A stretch of DNA of 42,334 bases from a virus: positions 1 to 42,334 of the IMG/VR virus record IMGVR_UViG_3300031749_000010, one strand, 5' to 3'. Positions within the stretch are counted from its first letter, which is position 1. Every line of letters begins with the position of its first letter. The translations under genes and the position numbers were made by a program. Shown piece after piece: positions 1 through 6,870 of the stretch. The notes below the pieces were generated by a model that was not told the origin of the DNA, ran no database searches, and saw only the letters and a program-made list of their open reading frames with translations.

Positions 1-82
1 GCCGTCACCAATTCAGGCCGTCGCCAAAAACCTAATGTTTTCCTTTATATGCCTGATAAGTGAAAGATATCGCATTTTTCCT

Positions 83-111
83 TTGCAAAAAGTTTCCGAT
101 TCCGGTATAAA
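83..111 (+). promoter_or_regulatory. sigma70-like promoter of the repressor gene
   Basis: TTGCAA at 83-88 and TATAAA at 106-111 are separated by exactly 17 bases, a good match to a sigma70 promoter. It lies about 70 bases upstream of the repressor start. The rest of positions 1-171 is AT-rich and gene-free, and probably also holds operators and a divergent early promoter for genes to the left of the window. I could not pick out a convincing repeated operator by eye. Confidence 0.55.
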
Positions 112-180
112 AAACAACAGGGAAGATAATGGACGTTAGCGGGTATTGTCAAGAAATTTTTTTAGCCGAGGATGGTAATC

Positions 181-903
181 ATGGCCAAGAAGATGTTTTC
201 CCTGGAAATTTTTCTGCGCCAGGTAAAAAAGCTCATGGCAGAGAAGGGCATCAAAGACCAACAGACCTTCAACCGGATGGTCGGAGTGCACCGCGCCCTC
301 AGCCGCTGGAAATGCGGGGAAACCCGGCCCTCGGTGGATACCCTGATGGTCATCAAAGAGGTCTTCGGAACCTCCATCGACTGGCTCCTCACCGGCCAGG
401 AACCCAAAGACTTTCAGAGCATCCAGCCCATCATCACCTTGGCCGGGACCCAACCCGAAATCCCCGAAGGCCTGCACCCGGAATACTACCTGGCCGTCCC
501 CCTGGTTGAGGGCCGCATCGCCGCCGGCTACACCGGGGCCATCCCGGGCGACTATGTGGAAGACCTGGTTTGGGTCTATAAACCGGAGATCGGGGCCCGG
601 GAGCACCACAACCTCAGGGCCGTGCGCCTGGCCCCGGACGCCGACTCCATGGAGCCCACCATCCGCCGGGGCTCCATCGTCATCATCGACCCCACCGAGG
701 TCCAGCCTTTACCCAAGGCCATTTTCGCGGTAAGATTGGATGAAGAGGGCGGCTGCGCCATCAAAAGGGTTTTCCAGACCGAGGCCCACTGGGTGCTGGT
801 GTCGGACAACCCCGAATACCCACCCTTGGCCCTGGAGAAGGCCAGAAACCCCCACCTCATCATCGGACGGGTCATCTGGTCGTGGACCAGTTGGGTGAGG
901 TGA
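181..903 (+). CDS. LexA/CI-type phage repressor (HTH plus S24 peptidase)
   Basis: This is a 240-residue cytoplasmic transcriptional repressor of the CI/LexA class, expected to bind operators near 1-171 and hold the lysogenic state. Residues about 10-70 form an HTH_XRE-like domain ending in the typical SIDWLLTG. Residues about 105-235 are an S24 peptidase domain: the nucleophile is Ser156 in ADSMEPT, the general base is Lys195 in AIKR, and a candidate self-cleavage bond is Ala115-Gly116 in RIAAG. All parts for RecA-stimulated self-cleavage therefore seem present. The start at 181 is chosen because GAGG at 168-171 lies nine bases upstream; the in-frame ATG at 172 would touch the Shine-Dalgarno. 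It is the first gene of the rightward block. Function by family is secure; which operators it binds is inference. Confidence 0.85.
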   Translation: MAKKMFSLEIFLRQVKKLMAEKGIKDQQTFNRMVGVHRALSRWKCGETRPSVDTLMVIKEVFGTSIDWLLTGQEPKDFQSIQPIITLAGTQPEIPEGLHPEYYLAVPLVEGRIAAGYTGAIPGDYVEDLVWVYKPEIGAREHHNLRAVRLAPDADSMEPTIRRGSIVIIDPTEVQPLPKAIFAVRLDEEGGCAIKRVFQTEAHWVLVSDNPEYPPLALEKARNPHLIIGRVIWSWTSWVR

Positions 904-942
904 TTTTTTGTCAGTATTTCCAAAAGGCGAAATTATTAATAT

Positions 943-970
943 TTGACATTTTCTCAAAGATGACGATAAT
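943..970 (+). promoter_or_regulatory. near-consensus promoter for the toxin-like cassette
   Basis: TTGACA at 943-948 and GATAAT at 965-970 are spaced by 16 bases, closer to consensus than the repressor promoter. The -10 element lies downstream of the ATG at 960, so a transcript from here would begin near 977. It would miss that ATG and need a later start for the DUF4258 protein. It may drive the cassette independently of the repressor. Confidence 0.45.
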
Positions 971-1259
971 AAACATTGACAATGCCCGTTCCTTGATTCG
1001 TGAAATCTTAACCGGAAAAGGGCACAAATGCATTTTCCTTACCAGACATTGCCGGCAGCGGATGGTCGAACGGCAGGTTCAGATGGATGATATTTTTCAG
1101 GTTTTGTTTTGGGGAGAGATTGCTCCAGGCGTAGAGCCGGGAGACGAAGAGAAAGGGATTTTCCGGATTTCAGGGAAAGACTTGTCTGAGGAACCCCTGA
1201 CCATTGTATTCCAAATCAACCCAACCGACAATATGCTGACCTGTTTATCAGTTTTCTGA
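960..1259 (+). CDS. DUF4258 protein, toxin-like
   Basis: This is a small protein of about 99 residues matching the DUF4258 pattern: a core of the type F-L-T-R-H-x-x-x-R-M-x-E-R near residues 26-38, followed by a DDIF helix and a beta-rich end. DUF4258 proteins resemble RelE/ParE-fold toxins and are often paired with an antitoxin carrying an MqsA-type zinc finger, which is exactly the next gene, seven bases downstream. The role as a ribonuclease-like or gyrase-directed toxin is inference; no catalytic residue can be asserted. The start is uncertain. The ATG at 960 has only a weak AAAG upstream and lies inside a predicted promoter, so the TTG at 993 is an alternative. An ATG at 882 would overlap the repressor and is unlikely. 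Confidence 0.65.
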   Translation: MTIINIDNARSLIREILTGKGHKCIFLTRHCRQRMVERQVQMDDIFQVLFWGEIAPGVEPGDEEKGIFRISGKDLSEEPLTIVFQINPTDNMLTCLSVF

Positions 1260-1266
1260 GGAAGCC

Positions 1267-1773
1267 ATGAGACAGATCATCTGCCCAGTCTGCGGGCGAC
1301 CCGGAGAAACCGTCATCGGCGATTATCGTTATCTGGAATCCGGCCTTGAAAATGTCTGGTTGTGTGGCATCGAATTATTTCGCTGTGCCTGTGGCGAGGA
1401 AGGGCCGTTGATTCCCAGCCCCATTGAACTTCATAACCTTATCGGCTCCTGCCTGTTATCTCAGAAGCATCCTTTGAACGGCAAAGAAATCCGTTTCTTG
1501 CGCAAACGCTTGGCTTTGACCGGGGTAAAATTCGCCCAACTCCTGGGGGTGGACAATACCACACTCTCCCGGTGGGAAAATGATAAGGAAAAACCTTCCA
1601 GCATCGCCGACCGGTTGATCCGGTTACTTTATGCCGCCCGCATGGGATTGCATCAGGAGTCCAAGAAATTGGCAGAGAGCATATTTTCTGAAATGAAACC
1701 ACACGAACCCAAAGCTTCAATCCATATACGCACCGACTCTTCCGGCCAGTTCACCTGTGCGGCTGCCTGCTGA
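1267..1773 (+). CDS. MqsA-like antitoxin/regulator (zinc finger plus HTH)
   Basis: This 168-residue protein has the MqsA/YgiT architecture. The N-terminal zinc-binding segment has Cys6-Pro-Val-Cys9 and then Cys33, Cys40 and Cys42 (LCGIELFRCACGEE). An HTH_XRE domain follows at about 78-112 (LRKRLALTG, FAQLLGVD, LSRWENDKEKP). In MqsA the N-terminal part binds the toxin and the HTH represses the operon. Here it most likely neutralises the DUF4258 product upstream and autoregulates. A good Shine-Dalgarno (GAGGA) precedes the ATG. The tail beyond residue 125 is unusual: it is hydrophilic and ends in Ala-Ala-Ala-Cys. It could also be a pure regulator working with the metallopeptidase downstream. 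Confidence 0.7.
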   Translation: MRQIICPVCGRPGETVIGDYRYLESGLENVWLCGIELFRCACGEEGPLIPSPIELHNLIGSCLLSQKHPLNGKEIRFLRKRLALTGVKFAQLLGVDNTTLSRWENDKEKPSSIADRLIRLLYAARMGLHQESKKLAESIFSEMKPHEPKASIHIRTDSSGQFTCAAAC

Positions 1774-1782
1774 AGCTGTTGT

Positions 1783-1798
1783 GCTCCGTGGGCGGAGC
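1783..1798 (+). repeat. short hairpin between antitoxin and metallopeptidase genes
   Basis: GCTCCG (1783-1788) and CGGAGC (1793-1798) form a perfect six-base-pair stem with a TGGG loop, ten bases after the antitoxin stop codon. There is no T-run after it, so it is not a normal intrinsic terminator. It may protect or partition the mRNA. Confidence 0.35.
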
Positions 1799-1840
1799 CT
1801 TAGGTCCTGGCCAATTGAGTAATGAAAACAGGAACTGGCA

Positions 1841-2512
1841 TTGAACCGGCAAAAGGCCATCAGAAAAGCCATCAAAAAGCTCCGATCTTCGCTTAAATGG
1901 CGGGTGCTTGAGAAATGCAGCTCTGACTCGACCTTTCATATTTTGTCCGACCACTTCAGGAAAGAGCATGTAATCTACATCCCATCCGGCAGCCAGGCTG
2001 ATCCCTTGCGACCTACCGAATATCTCCATGAGCTCTGCCATGCCAAACTGGCTGAGACCGTCCACCCCCAGTTCTCAGCCCAAAACTTCAAGCGGGGAAC
2101 GCCGGATGAGCAGATACGGCAAATGGCGATTGCCTGCCGGGTAGCCAATGACTGGTTCGCCGATGAGTTGTTCTATTCTCTCGTGCCTGAGGATTTCAAG
2201 GCTGAGGTTGCGGAGCATTTTGACCTGATAACCAAGGCTCTGTCCCAATCGCCCCCAGGGGAACCATTCCTGGTGTTCTCCGCCGGCCTGATTATCGCCC
2301 AGGCCATCCGGTATCTGGGGCAAAAGGTGGAGGCCCGAGGCGACTTGGGCCGCATCGTGGACGCCCTTCTGGGAACCGATCCAGCTAAGCCCACCATCCA
2401 GACCCTGGAGGACCTGCTCAACAGACTCCTGGAAACCTACTGCGGCTACCAGGTCAGGCTGGTGGATGACAGTGGGGTCGAAGTGTGGGAGGTTGAGGCA
2501 ATATCTCGCTAA
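1841..2512 (+). CDS. ImmA/IrrE-like zinc metallopeptidase
   Basis: This is a 223-residue soluble protein with a zinc-peptidase motif His63-Glu64-Leu-Cys-His67 (YLHELCHAKLAE). It is followed about 40 residues later by VANDWFADELF, which resembles the third-ligand helix of ImmA/IrrE peptidases (usual form EAN-FA-ELLMP). ImmA-type enzymes cleave phage or mobile-element repressors and, in some defence pairs, an HTH partner. Here the nearest HTH partner is the MqsA-like protein just upstream. The C-terminal half (about 125-223) is not recognised. The TTG at 1841 is the likely start because AGGA sits seven bases upstream; the nearby ATG at 1822 is in another frame. The Cys inside the motif is unusual but does not remove a ligand. 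The substrate is unknown. Confidence 0.6.
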   Translation: MNRQKAIRKAIKKLRSSLKWRVLEKCSSDSTFHILSDHFRKEHVIYIPSGSQADPLRPTEYLHELCHAKLAETVHPQFSAQNFKRGTPDEQIRQMAIACRVANDWFADELFYSLVPEDFKAEVAEHFDLITKALSQSPPGEPFLVFSAGLIIAQAIRYLGQKVEARGDLGRIVDALLGTDPAKPTIQTLEDLLNRLLETYCGYQVRLVDDSGVEVWEVEAISR

Positions 2513-2614
2513 ACGCTTCTGGCCGATACCAAAGGACAGAGAAAGCTTGTTTACCCGAAACGGCTAAGGTTGCCGCCAAATCCCCGTTTTTTGGGTGGAG
2601 CCGCAAGGTCCGCA

Positions 2615-2734
2615 ATGCATATAGGAATAAGAAAGGGAATCAGGGGCCGGTGGGGGCTTTTTATCCTCCTCCTGGTGTTCCTGTGGCCCGTTTTGGCCTT
2701 GGCCTTAAAACTTGTAATAGGAATAGAAAAATGA
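2615..2734 (+). CDS. small single-pass membrane protein (39 residues)
   Basis: ATG at 2615 opens a 39-codon frame with AAGG six bases upstream. The product has a basic N-terminus (MHIGIRKGIRGRW), then an uninterrupted hydrophobic segment at about residues 14-36 (LFILLLVFLWP and LALALKLVIG), and a short IEK tail. The pattern is positive-inside, as for a single transmembrane helix with its N-terminus in the cytoplasm. Its TGA stop (2732-2734) overlaps the ATG of the restriction enzyme at 2731, an ATGA junction typical of translational coupling. The function is unknown. It could serve as a leader that sets expression of the downstream enzyme, or be a small membrane effector of the cassette. It could still be a chance frame in a 218-base gap. 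Confidence 0.5.
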   Translation: MHIGIRKGIRGRWGLFILLLVFLWPVLALALKLVIGIEK

Positions 2735-5700
2735 ATGCAGATTCTTTTTATAAACATGGTTCTCTTGAATATGAAATCTCTTTGTCACCCTACATATTTC
2801 GAATTAAAAAAGCTACTGATAGTTGCCGTTCAGAAGCCAAGCTGGAGATAGAGCTTCATCAAATCCTCAGAGAATTACTCGGTGAGTTTGGTATTAAGTT
2901 TGACCCTTATGTAGATGAAACTCTCCAGAACATGGGTCTGGCTCAGATTAATGCGGATAGGCCGGATGGTGTCTTTGGACATATTGTTTACGATTATAAG
3001 AGTCCTAATTTACTTAACAAACCCAAGGAGCTTCTCAAGGCTAAAGAACAGATCGTCAAGTATCTCGATGGAGTAACGAATGGTGGGCATACGAATAATC
3101 CTGAAGAATGTAGTAAATGGATAGGTTACCTTTGGGACGGGTCTTCTCTGTTTTTTTGCACATCTACTGGAAATTCTTGGTCCTGGTCAAAAAGGATGCT
3201 GATCACCGAGAGTAGCTTGCTCTTCCTTATTCAGGTTTACCGCTCTTTGAAACGCAAGCCCCTAACATCCAAGATGTTAAGCCAAGCTTTTGGCAAACAT
3301 TCTGAAGTGGCGATAGAGGTTATCCGAGTAATGTGCTCCCATCTTGCCAAGCCTAAGCATCGAACCAACATGCTATTTCGAGAATGGAAAAGATTATTTC
3401 AGCAGGTTTCAACTTATGGGCTTGAGCAGTTGCCATCTGTTAAAGCCTGGGCGATACAAAACGGCATTGCCACAAAAGATTCATCTCATATCCTTTTTGC
3501 CATGCATAGCTATTACAGCTTAGTGGTAAAAATCCTAACGTCCGAATTACTTGCTGCTACAACTGCTATTCCTTCTACCTTATGCGAATCTTTGGCAACT
3601 GCGCCATCTCATGAAGATTTATATAAGATTTTGGTTTTTCTTGAGGATAGTGAATATTATCGGAGATACCGTATTAGTAATTTTCTTGAGGGAGATTTTT
3701 TTAGTTGGTATATTCATGAGGAGTCCAAGCCATTAGCTGTTGCTTTTAAAGCCTTGGCCCGTGAATTTCTTGATTTTGAACCAGCTACAGCCATTCTTAA
3801 ACCTGAAGCCATAAAAGACCTTCTCAAGGAATTCTATACTGATTTGGTGGACGAGCAAATCAGGCATGATTTGGGCGAATATTACACACCTGATTGGCTA
3901 GCCCAGCATCTTCTCGATCAAGTCGGTTACAATGGAAATACCAAACAAAAGGTTTTGGATCCCGCATGTGGTTCAGGCACATTTTTGGTTGAATGCATAA
4001 TCAGGTTAAGAGCGCAATGCGAGCGGGAAAATTTATCGCCTCTCAAGACCCTGGAAACTGTGCTCATAAATATTAAAGGGATCGACCTAAATCCCCTTGC
4101 AGTTATTTCTGCCAGGGCTAATTACATCCTCTCCATTGCAGATTTGGTATTCGCACTCGGTCATGATGTGGAAATCCCTGTGTATTTGGCAGATTGTATC
4201 AATGTGCCTATTGAAAAGGAAGATGATGATGGTAATGCTTATCTCGAATATTTTCTTGATACCGAGGTAGAACTCTTTATTTTGCAAATTCCTCTATCTC
4301 TCGTTAAGTCACGTGTTTTAGAAAAAGTTTTACTTAAATGTGAAGAATGTGTTGCGCAAAATAAAGATTTCACCTTTTTTAAAAAAGTTTTAGAGGGAGA
4401 TGATAGTGTCAAAATACATTTAACACAATATGTGATAAATAAATTGGAGGAGTTTTATAACATAATATCATCTCTTCATAAACGTGAATGGAATAAAATA
4501 TGGTGCCGTATTCTTAAAAATAACTTTATACCTAAAAGCTTTGGTAAAATTGATCTGATTGTGGGAAACCCACCTTGGGTGAGATGGAGTAGGCTGCCGG
4601 AAACATATAGAAAAAGGGTAAAAAGTTTCTGTTTATATTATGGTCTTGTTTCCGGCAAGGGATATTCCGGGGGAATAGAGAGCGATATCTCTACAGTAGT
4701 CGCCTTTAGCTCGGTTGACCACTGGCTTAAGTTGGCGGGCAAAATTGCATTTTTGATCACTTGGACTGTGTTCAAATCAGGCTCAGCAAGGGGCTTCAGA
4801 CTTGGCGCCCTACCAGATGGTACTGGTCTTAGAATTTTACATATCGAGGACCTCACAGCATTGCAGCCCTTCCCCGATGCTACAAATGAAACATCAATAT
4901 ATATAGCTGAGAAGGTAGAAAACGCCTCCGATGCAGAATTCACGGAGATTCCCTGTAAAATATGGCACCCCAAAGGAAGCGGCAGGGTCCATCCGGCATT
5001 ATCACTTACAAGAGCTTATGAGCTTACGCAAATTGTTGACGGCTCAGCCTGTCCGGTCGGAGCCTGGGGCTCTCCTTTTTTTACAGGAGATAGGGAACAT
5101 TACGATCATTCTTATTTTCTAAAGGGTCACTCAAGTTATTATTTAAATTTGGCTCACCGTGGCACCAACTCTGATTTTTCACGCATTTATTGGGTTAAGG
5201 TTGAGAAATATTCTAAATCTTCTGGTAGAGCCCTCATAAGAACCTTAACCGAAGAGGAATTACCTGGAGCCCAACTCATTGACTCAGTTGAGGGAGCATG
5301 GATTGAAGCAGAATTACTTTATCCTTTGATTAGGGGACGTGATTTGGGTAGGTTCAGTTATCGCACCAACGGATGGTATCAGATCATTCCTAATCTACAT
5401 TATAATGATGTAGAAAGTGAAGATGATTTTGCTAACAAATATCCCCTGGCCTATTCTTATTTCTCAAATTATGATAAATTATTAAAAAAGCGATCATCAT
5501 ATAAAAGATATCAACAAGATTTGCCTTTTTACGTAATATATTGCATTGGTAATTATACATTTTCACCGTATAAGGTGATTTGGATGGAACAACAAAACCC
5601 TAAGAAATTTAGAGCCGCTGTAATTTCATCAAAACAAGATTCTATTACTCCTAATAAGCTGCTTATACCAGACCACAAGCTTTATTTTGCATCATTATAC

Positions 5701-5988
5701 GATGAAAATGAAGCACACTACTTATGTGGCTTTTTGAATTCACGCCCCGTGAGAACTTGGTTGGGCGGGTTTTTATTGGGCAAGCAAATTGGCACAACTA
5801 TTTTTGAGTATATGAAAGTGCCAAAATATGATCCTAAAAATGATAATTTTATTCAAATTGCAGAAATTTCTAAGAAGGCGCACTCCGTTCGTGCAGGGAC
5901 TATTATCAAAGAAGATTTAAGTCAGACTGAAGAAGAAAATCTAAAAATCCTAGTAGAAAAAATCTGTAAGAATAACCCACAAGTCTAA
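2731..5988 (+). CDS. type IIG restriction-modification enzyme (fused nuclease and N6-adenine methylase)
   Basis: This 1,085-residue protein fits the Eco57I-like type IIG layout: nuclease, helical connector, gamma-class adenine methylase and target recognition domain in one chain. Residues about 77-90 carry a PD-(D/E)XK-like site (RPDG, then YDYK). Methylase motif X is near 387 (LGEYYTP), motif I at about 410 is DPACGSGTF and motif IV at about 613 is NPPW. Residues beyond about 750 are the likely recognition domain. It should cut unmodified DNA and methylate its own sites, giving a lysogen protection from other phages. The start at 2731 has AGGA eight bases upstream and overlaps the small membrane-protein gene; a GTG at 2650 is less likely. 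The gene is clearly richer in A and T than all later genes, suggesting separate acquisition. A BREX PglX-like methylase is an alternative, but the N-terminal nuclease site argues for type IIG. Confidence 0.8.
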   Translation: MNADSFYKHGSLEYEISLSPYIFRIKKATDSCRSEAKLEIELHQILRELLGEFGIKFDPYVDETLQNMGLAQINADRPDGVFGHIVYDYKSPNLLNKPKELLKAKEQIVKYLDGVTNGGHTNNPEECSKWIGYLWDGSSLFFCTSTGNSWSWSKRMLITESSLLFLIQVYRSLKRKPLTSKMLSQAFGKHSEVAIEVIRVMCSHLAKPKHRTNMLFREWKRLFQQVSTYGLEQLPSVKAWAIQNGIATKDSSHILFAMHSYYSLVVKILTSELLAATTAIPSTLCESLATAPSHEDLYKILVFLEDSEYYRRYRISNFLEGDFFSWYIHEESKPLAVAFKALAREFLDFEPATAILKPEAIKDLLKEFYTDLVDEQIRHDLGEYYTPDWLAQHLLDQVGYNGNTKQKVLDPACGSGTFLVECIIRLRAQCERENLSPLKTLETVLINIKGIDLNPLAVISARANYILSIADLVFALGHDVEIPVYLADCINVPIEKEDDDGNAYLEYFLDTEVELFILQIPLSLVKSRVLEKVLLKCEECVAQNKDFTFFKKVLEGDDSVKIHLTQYVINKLEEFYNIISSLHKREWNKIWCRILKNNFIPKSFGKIDLIVGNPPWVRWSRLPETYRKRVKSFCLYYGLVSGKGYSGGIESDISTVVAFSSVDHWLKLAGKIAFLITWTVFKSGSARGFRLGALPDGTGLRILHIEDLTALQPFPDATNETSIYIAEKVENASDAEFTEIPCKIWHPKGSGRVHPALSLTRAYELTQIVDGSACPVGAWGSPFFTGDREHYDHSYFLKGHSSYYLNLAHRGTNSDFSRIYWVKVEKYSKSSGRALIRTLTEEELPGAQLIDSVEGAWIEAELLYPLIRGRDLGRFSYRTNGWYQIIPNLHYNDVESEDDFANKYPLAYSYFSNYDKLLKKRSSYKRYQQDLPFYVIYCIGNYTFSPYKVIWMEQQNPKKFRAAVISSKQDSITPNKLLIPDHKLYFASLYDENEAHYLCGFLNSRPVRTWLGGFLLGKQIGTTIFEYMKVPKYDPKNDNFIQIAEISKKAHSVRAGTIIKEDLSQTEEENLKILVEKICKNNPQV

Positions 5989-6026
5989 ACTGTCCGCCTC
6001 CACCCCTAGGGAAGCTTTCCGTACAT

Positions 6027-6266
6027 TCACTTCCAATTCTCCCGCACCGCCTCAATCGACTCAGAATATTTGGTCAACTTACGCAGGTCTGGGATGCTGA
6101 TCCAGACCCCTATTTCCCCGGTCGCATCGTTCTTGTCCTGGACGATAGAGGTTAGGGACGGACGCTCCGGCAGGGGCGGCGGGGCCACCTTCTGAACCGT
6201 CGTGGCGCAGCTACTTGCGCCAGTAATCAATAAGCTCATCAGGAGTAGATTGATCCACCTTCTCAT
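6027..6266 (-). CDS. o-spanin (Rz1-like outer-membrane lipoprotein)
   Basis: This is a 79-residue predicted lipoprotein. Residues 1-19 form a signal peptide (MRRWINLLLMSLLITGASS) with the lipidated cysteine at 20. A proline-rich stretch follows (APPPLPERP), as in Rz1-type proteins. The start lies inside the inner-spanin gene in another frame, a 56-base overlap and the classical Rz/Rz1 arrangement, with a GGAGGAGG Shine-Dalgarno upstream. It should sit in the outer membrane and meet the i-spanin across the periplasm to fuse the membranes at the last step of lysis. It is the last gene of the leftward late unit, facing the end of the restriction gene across 38 bases that hold nothing recognisable. 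Confidence 0.8.
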   Translation of the reverse strand: MRRWINLLLMSLLITGASSCATTVQKVAPPPLPERPSLTSIVQDKNDATGEIGVWISIPDLRKLTKYSESIEAVRENWK

Positions 6267-6441
6267 GGCGGCGCTCCTCCTCCTTCTTCACTTCCAGGAT
6301 GGTTTCGGCCACTTCGGCCCGGGCCTCTGCCTCCTGCCGTTTGGCCTGCTGGTGTCTCCCCCAGGCCCATAATCCCAAAAACCCCAGAACCGCACCGAGG
6401 ACAGCCCCTACTTTCGAAAAAATTAGCCTGAGAAGCCACAT
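6211..6441 (-). CDS. i-spanin (Rz-like inner-membrane protein)
   Basis: This 76-residue protein has one N-terminal membrane helix (about residues 2-27, ending LWAWGRHQQ). A charged helix rich in Glu, Lys and Arg follows (about 28-65), the expected periplasmic coiled coil of an i-spanin. It is short compared with lambda Rz. It pairs with the lipoprotein gene that begins inside it. The ATG at 6441 is four bases after the holin stop codon, with a GGTGAG Shine-Dalgarno overlapping the holin end. Confidence 0.75.
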   Translation of the reverse strand: MWLLRLIFSKVGAVLGAVLGFLGLWAWGRHQQAKRQEAEARAEVAETILEVKKEEERRHEKVDQSTPDELIDYWRK

Positions 6442-6444
6442 GGG

Positions 6445-6765
6445 TCACTCACCCCGGTGATTCCGCCACACCCTTGCCGCCGAGTTGAGGCCATAAATCC
6501 CCGCCAAGGTCCCGGCCAGGGCCACAAAGGAGGTCCACGCTTGTCCTAAATTGAACCCCAGGGCCTGGAGCACCAGGCTGGCCGGGAACAGCACGGCCAC
6601 CAAGAGGAACATCCCCACCCGGGAGCAAGAAAGCTGGCCGCTGGCCGGGTCTATGAAGATTTCCGTAAACCGATGCCGCTCTTCCTTCTTCAGTGCCTCC
6701 CGCACCTCTTCCCGGATGATGCGCTCAAACATGGGCCTCAAGATTTCCATTTCGTTTGTGCTCAT
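6445..6765 (-). CDS. holin-like membrane protein
   Basis: This 106-residue protein has a charged, probably amphipathic N-terminal half (about 1-45). Two hydrophobic segments follow, at about 50-70 (GMFLLVAVLFPASLVLQALGF) and about 76-95 (SFVALAGTLAGIYGL), with a basic tail. Its size, two membrane spans and position between endolysin and spanins point to a holin, which would assemble lesions in the inner membrane and set lysis time. The product family is not one I can name. Initiation is unusual: the strong GGAGG is ten bases from this ATG but only five from an out-of-frame ATG, and a structured leader lies upstream (see the next two entries). The single-span protein at 7529-7801 is the alternative holin or antiholin. 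Confidence 0.65.
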   Translation of the reverse strand: MSTNEMEILRPMFERIIREEVREALKKEERHRFTEIFIDPASGQLSCSRVGMFLLVAVLFPASLVLQALGFNLGQAWTSFVALAGTLAGIYGLNSAARVWRNHRGE

Positions 6766-6780
6766 GGCATAATCACCTCC
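6762..6780 (-). promoter_or_regulatory. holin ribosome-binding site with a two-codon upstream frame
   Basis: Read on the minus strand, GGAGG (6780-6776) is followed after five bases by ATG CCA TGA (6770-6762). The TGA overlaps the holin ATG (6765-6763) as ATGA. The Shine-Dalgarno is therefore best placed for a Met-Pro mini-frame, and the holin start lies ten bases away. This may lower or delay holin synthesis, or feed it by re-initiation. The bases are seen directly; the regulatory role is inference. Confidence 0.45.
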
Positions 6781-6783
6781 AAT

Positions 6784-6850
6784 CCGGTTACCCGGAGGAC
6801 GGCTTGGCCGTTGCTAATCAGGGCGGCAACTGAGCAACTCGGGTGCCGCC
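6784..6850 (-). promoter_or_regulatory. structured 5' leader of the holin gene (predicted pseudoknot)
   Basis: On the minus strand three elements lie in the 105-base gap before the holin. A seven-pair stem GGCGGCA (6850-6844) with TGCCGCC (6828-6822) has a 15-base loop. The loop contains GTTGCT (6838-6833), which is complementary to AGCAAC (6815-6810) just downstream, an H-type pseudoknot arrangement. ACGGC/GCCGT (6811-6799) can form a competing hairpin that uses two bases of that arm. CCGG-GTAA-CCGG (6795-6784) is a GNRA-capped hairpin just before the Shine-Dalgarno. It matches no riboswitch class that I recognise. On the plus strand the first stem is followed by TTTTT (6851-6855), so it could instead be a terminator against rightward transcription. 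Confidence 0.4.
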
Positions 6851-6870
6851 TTTTTACTGGTGGGCCAACC

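Noticed and set aside
2650-2730. GTG start extending the type IIG enzyme by 27 residues
   Set aside because: The extra sequence is Pro/Gly-rich and unlike the family; ATG 2731 has a Shine-Dalgarno and the ATGA junction with the small membrane frame.
6822-6855. Plus-strand intrinsic terminator (GC stem plus TTTTT)
   Set aside because: It would face away from all local genes and lies about 830 bases beyond the end of the rightward unit. Its complement reads as a leader structure, so it is kept only as an alternative.
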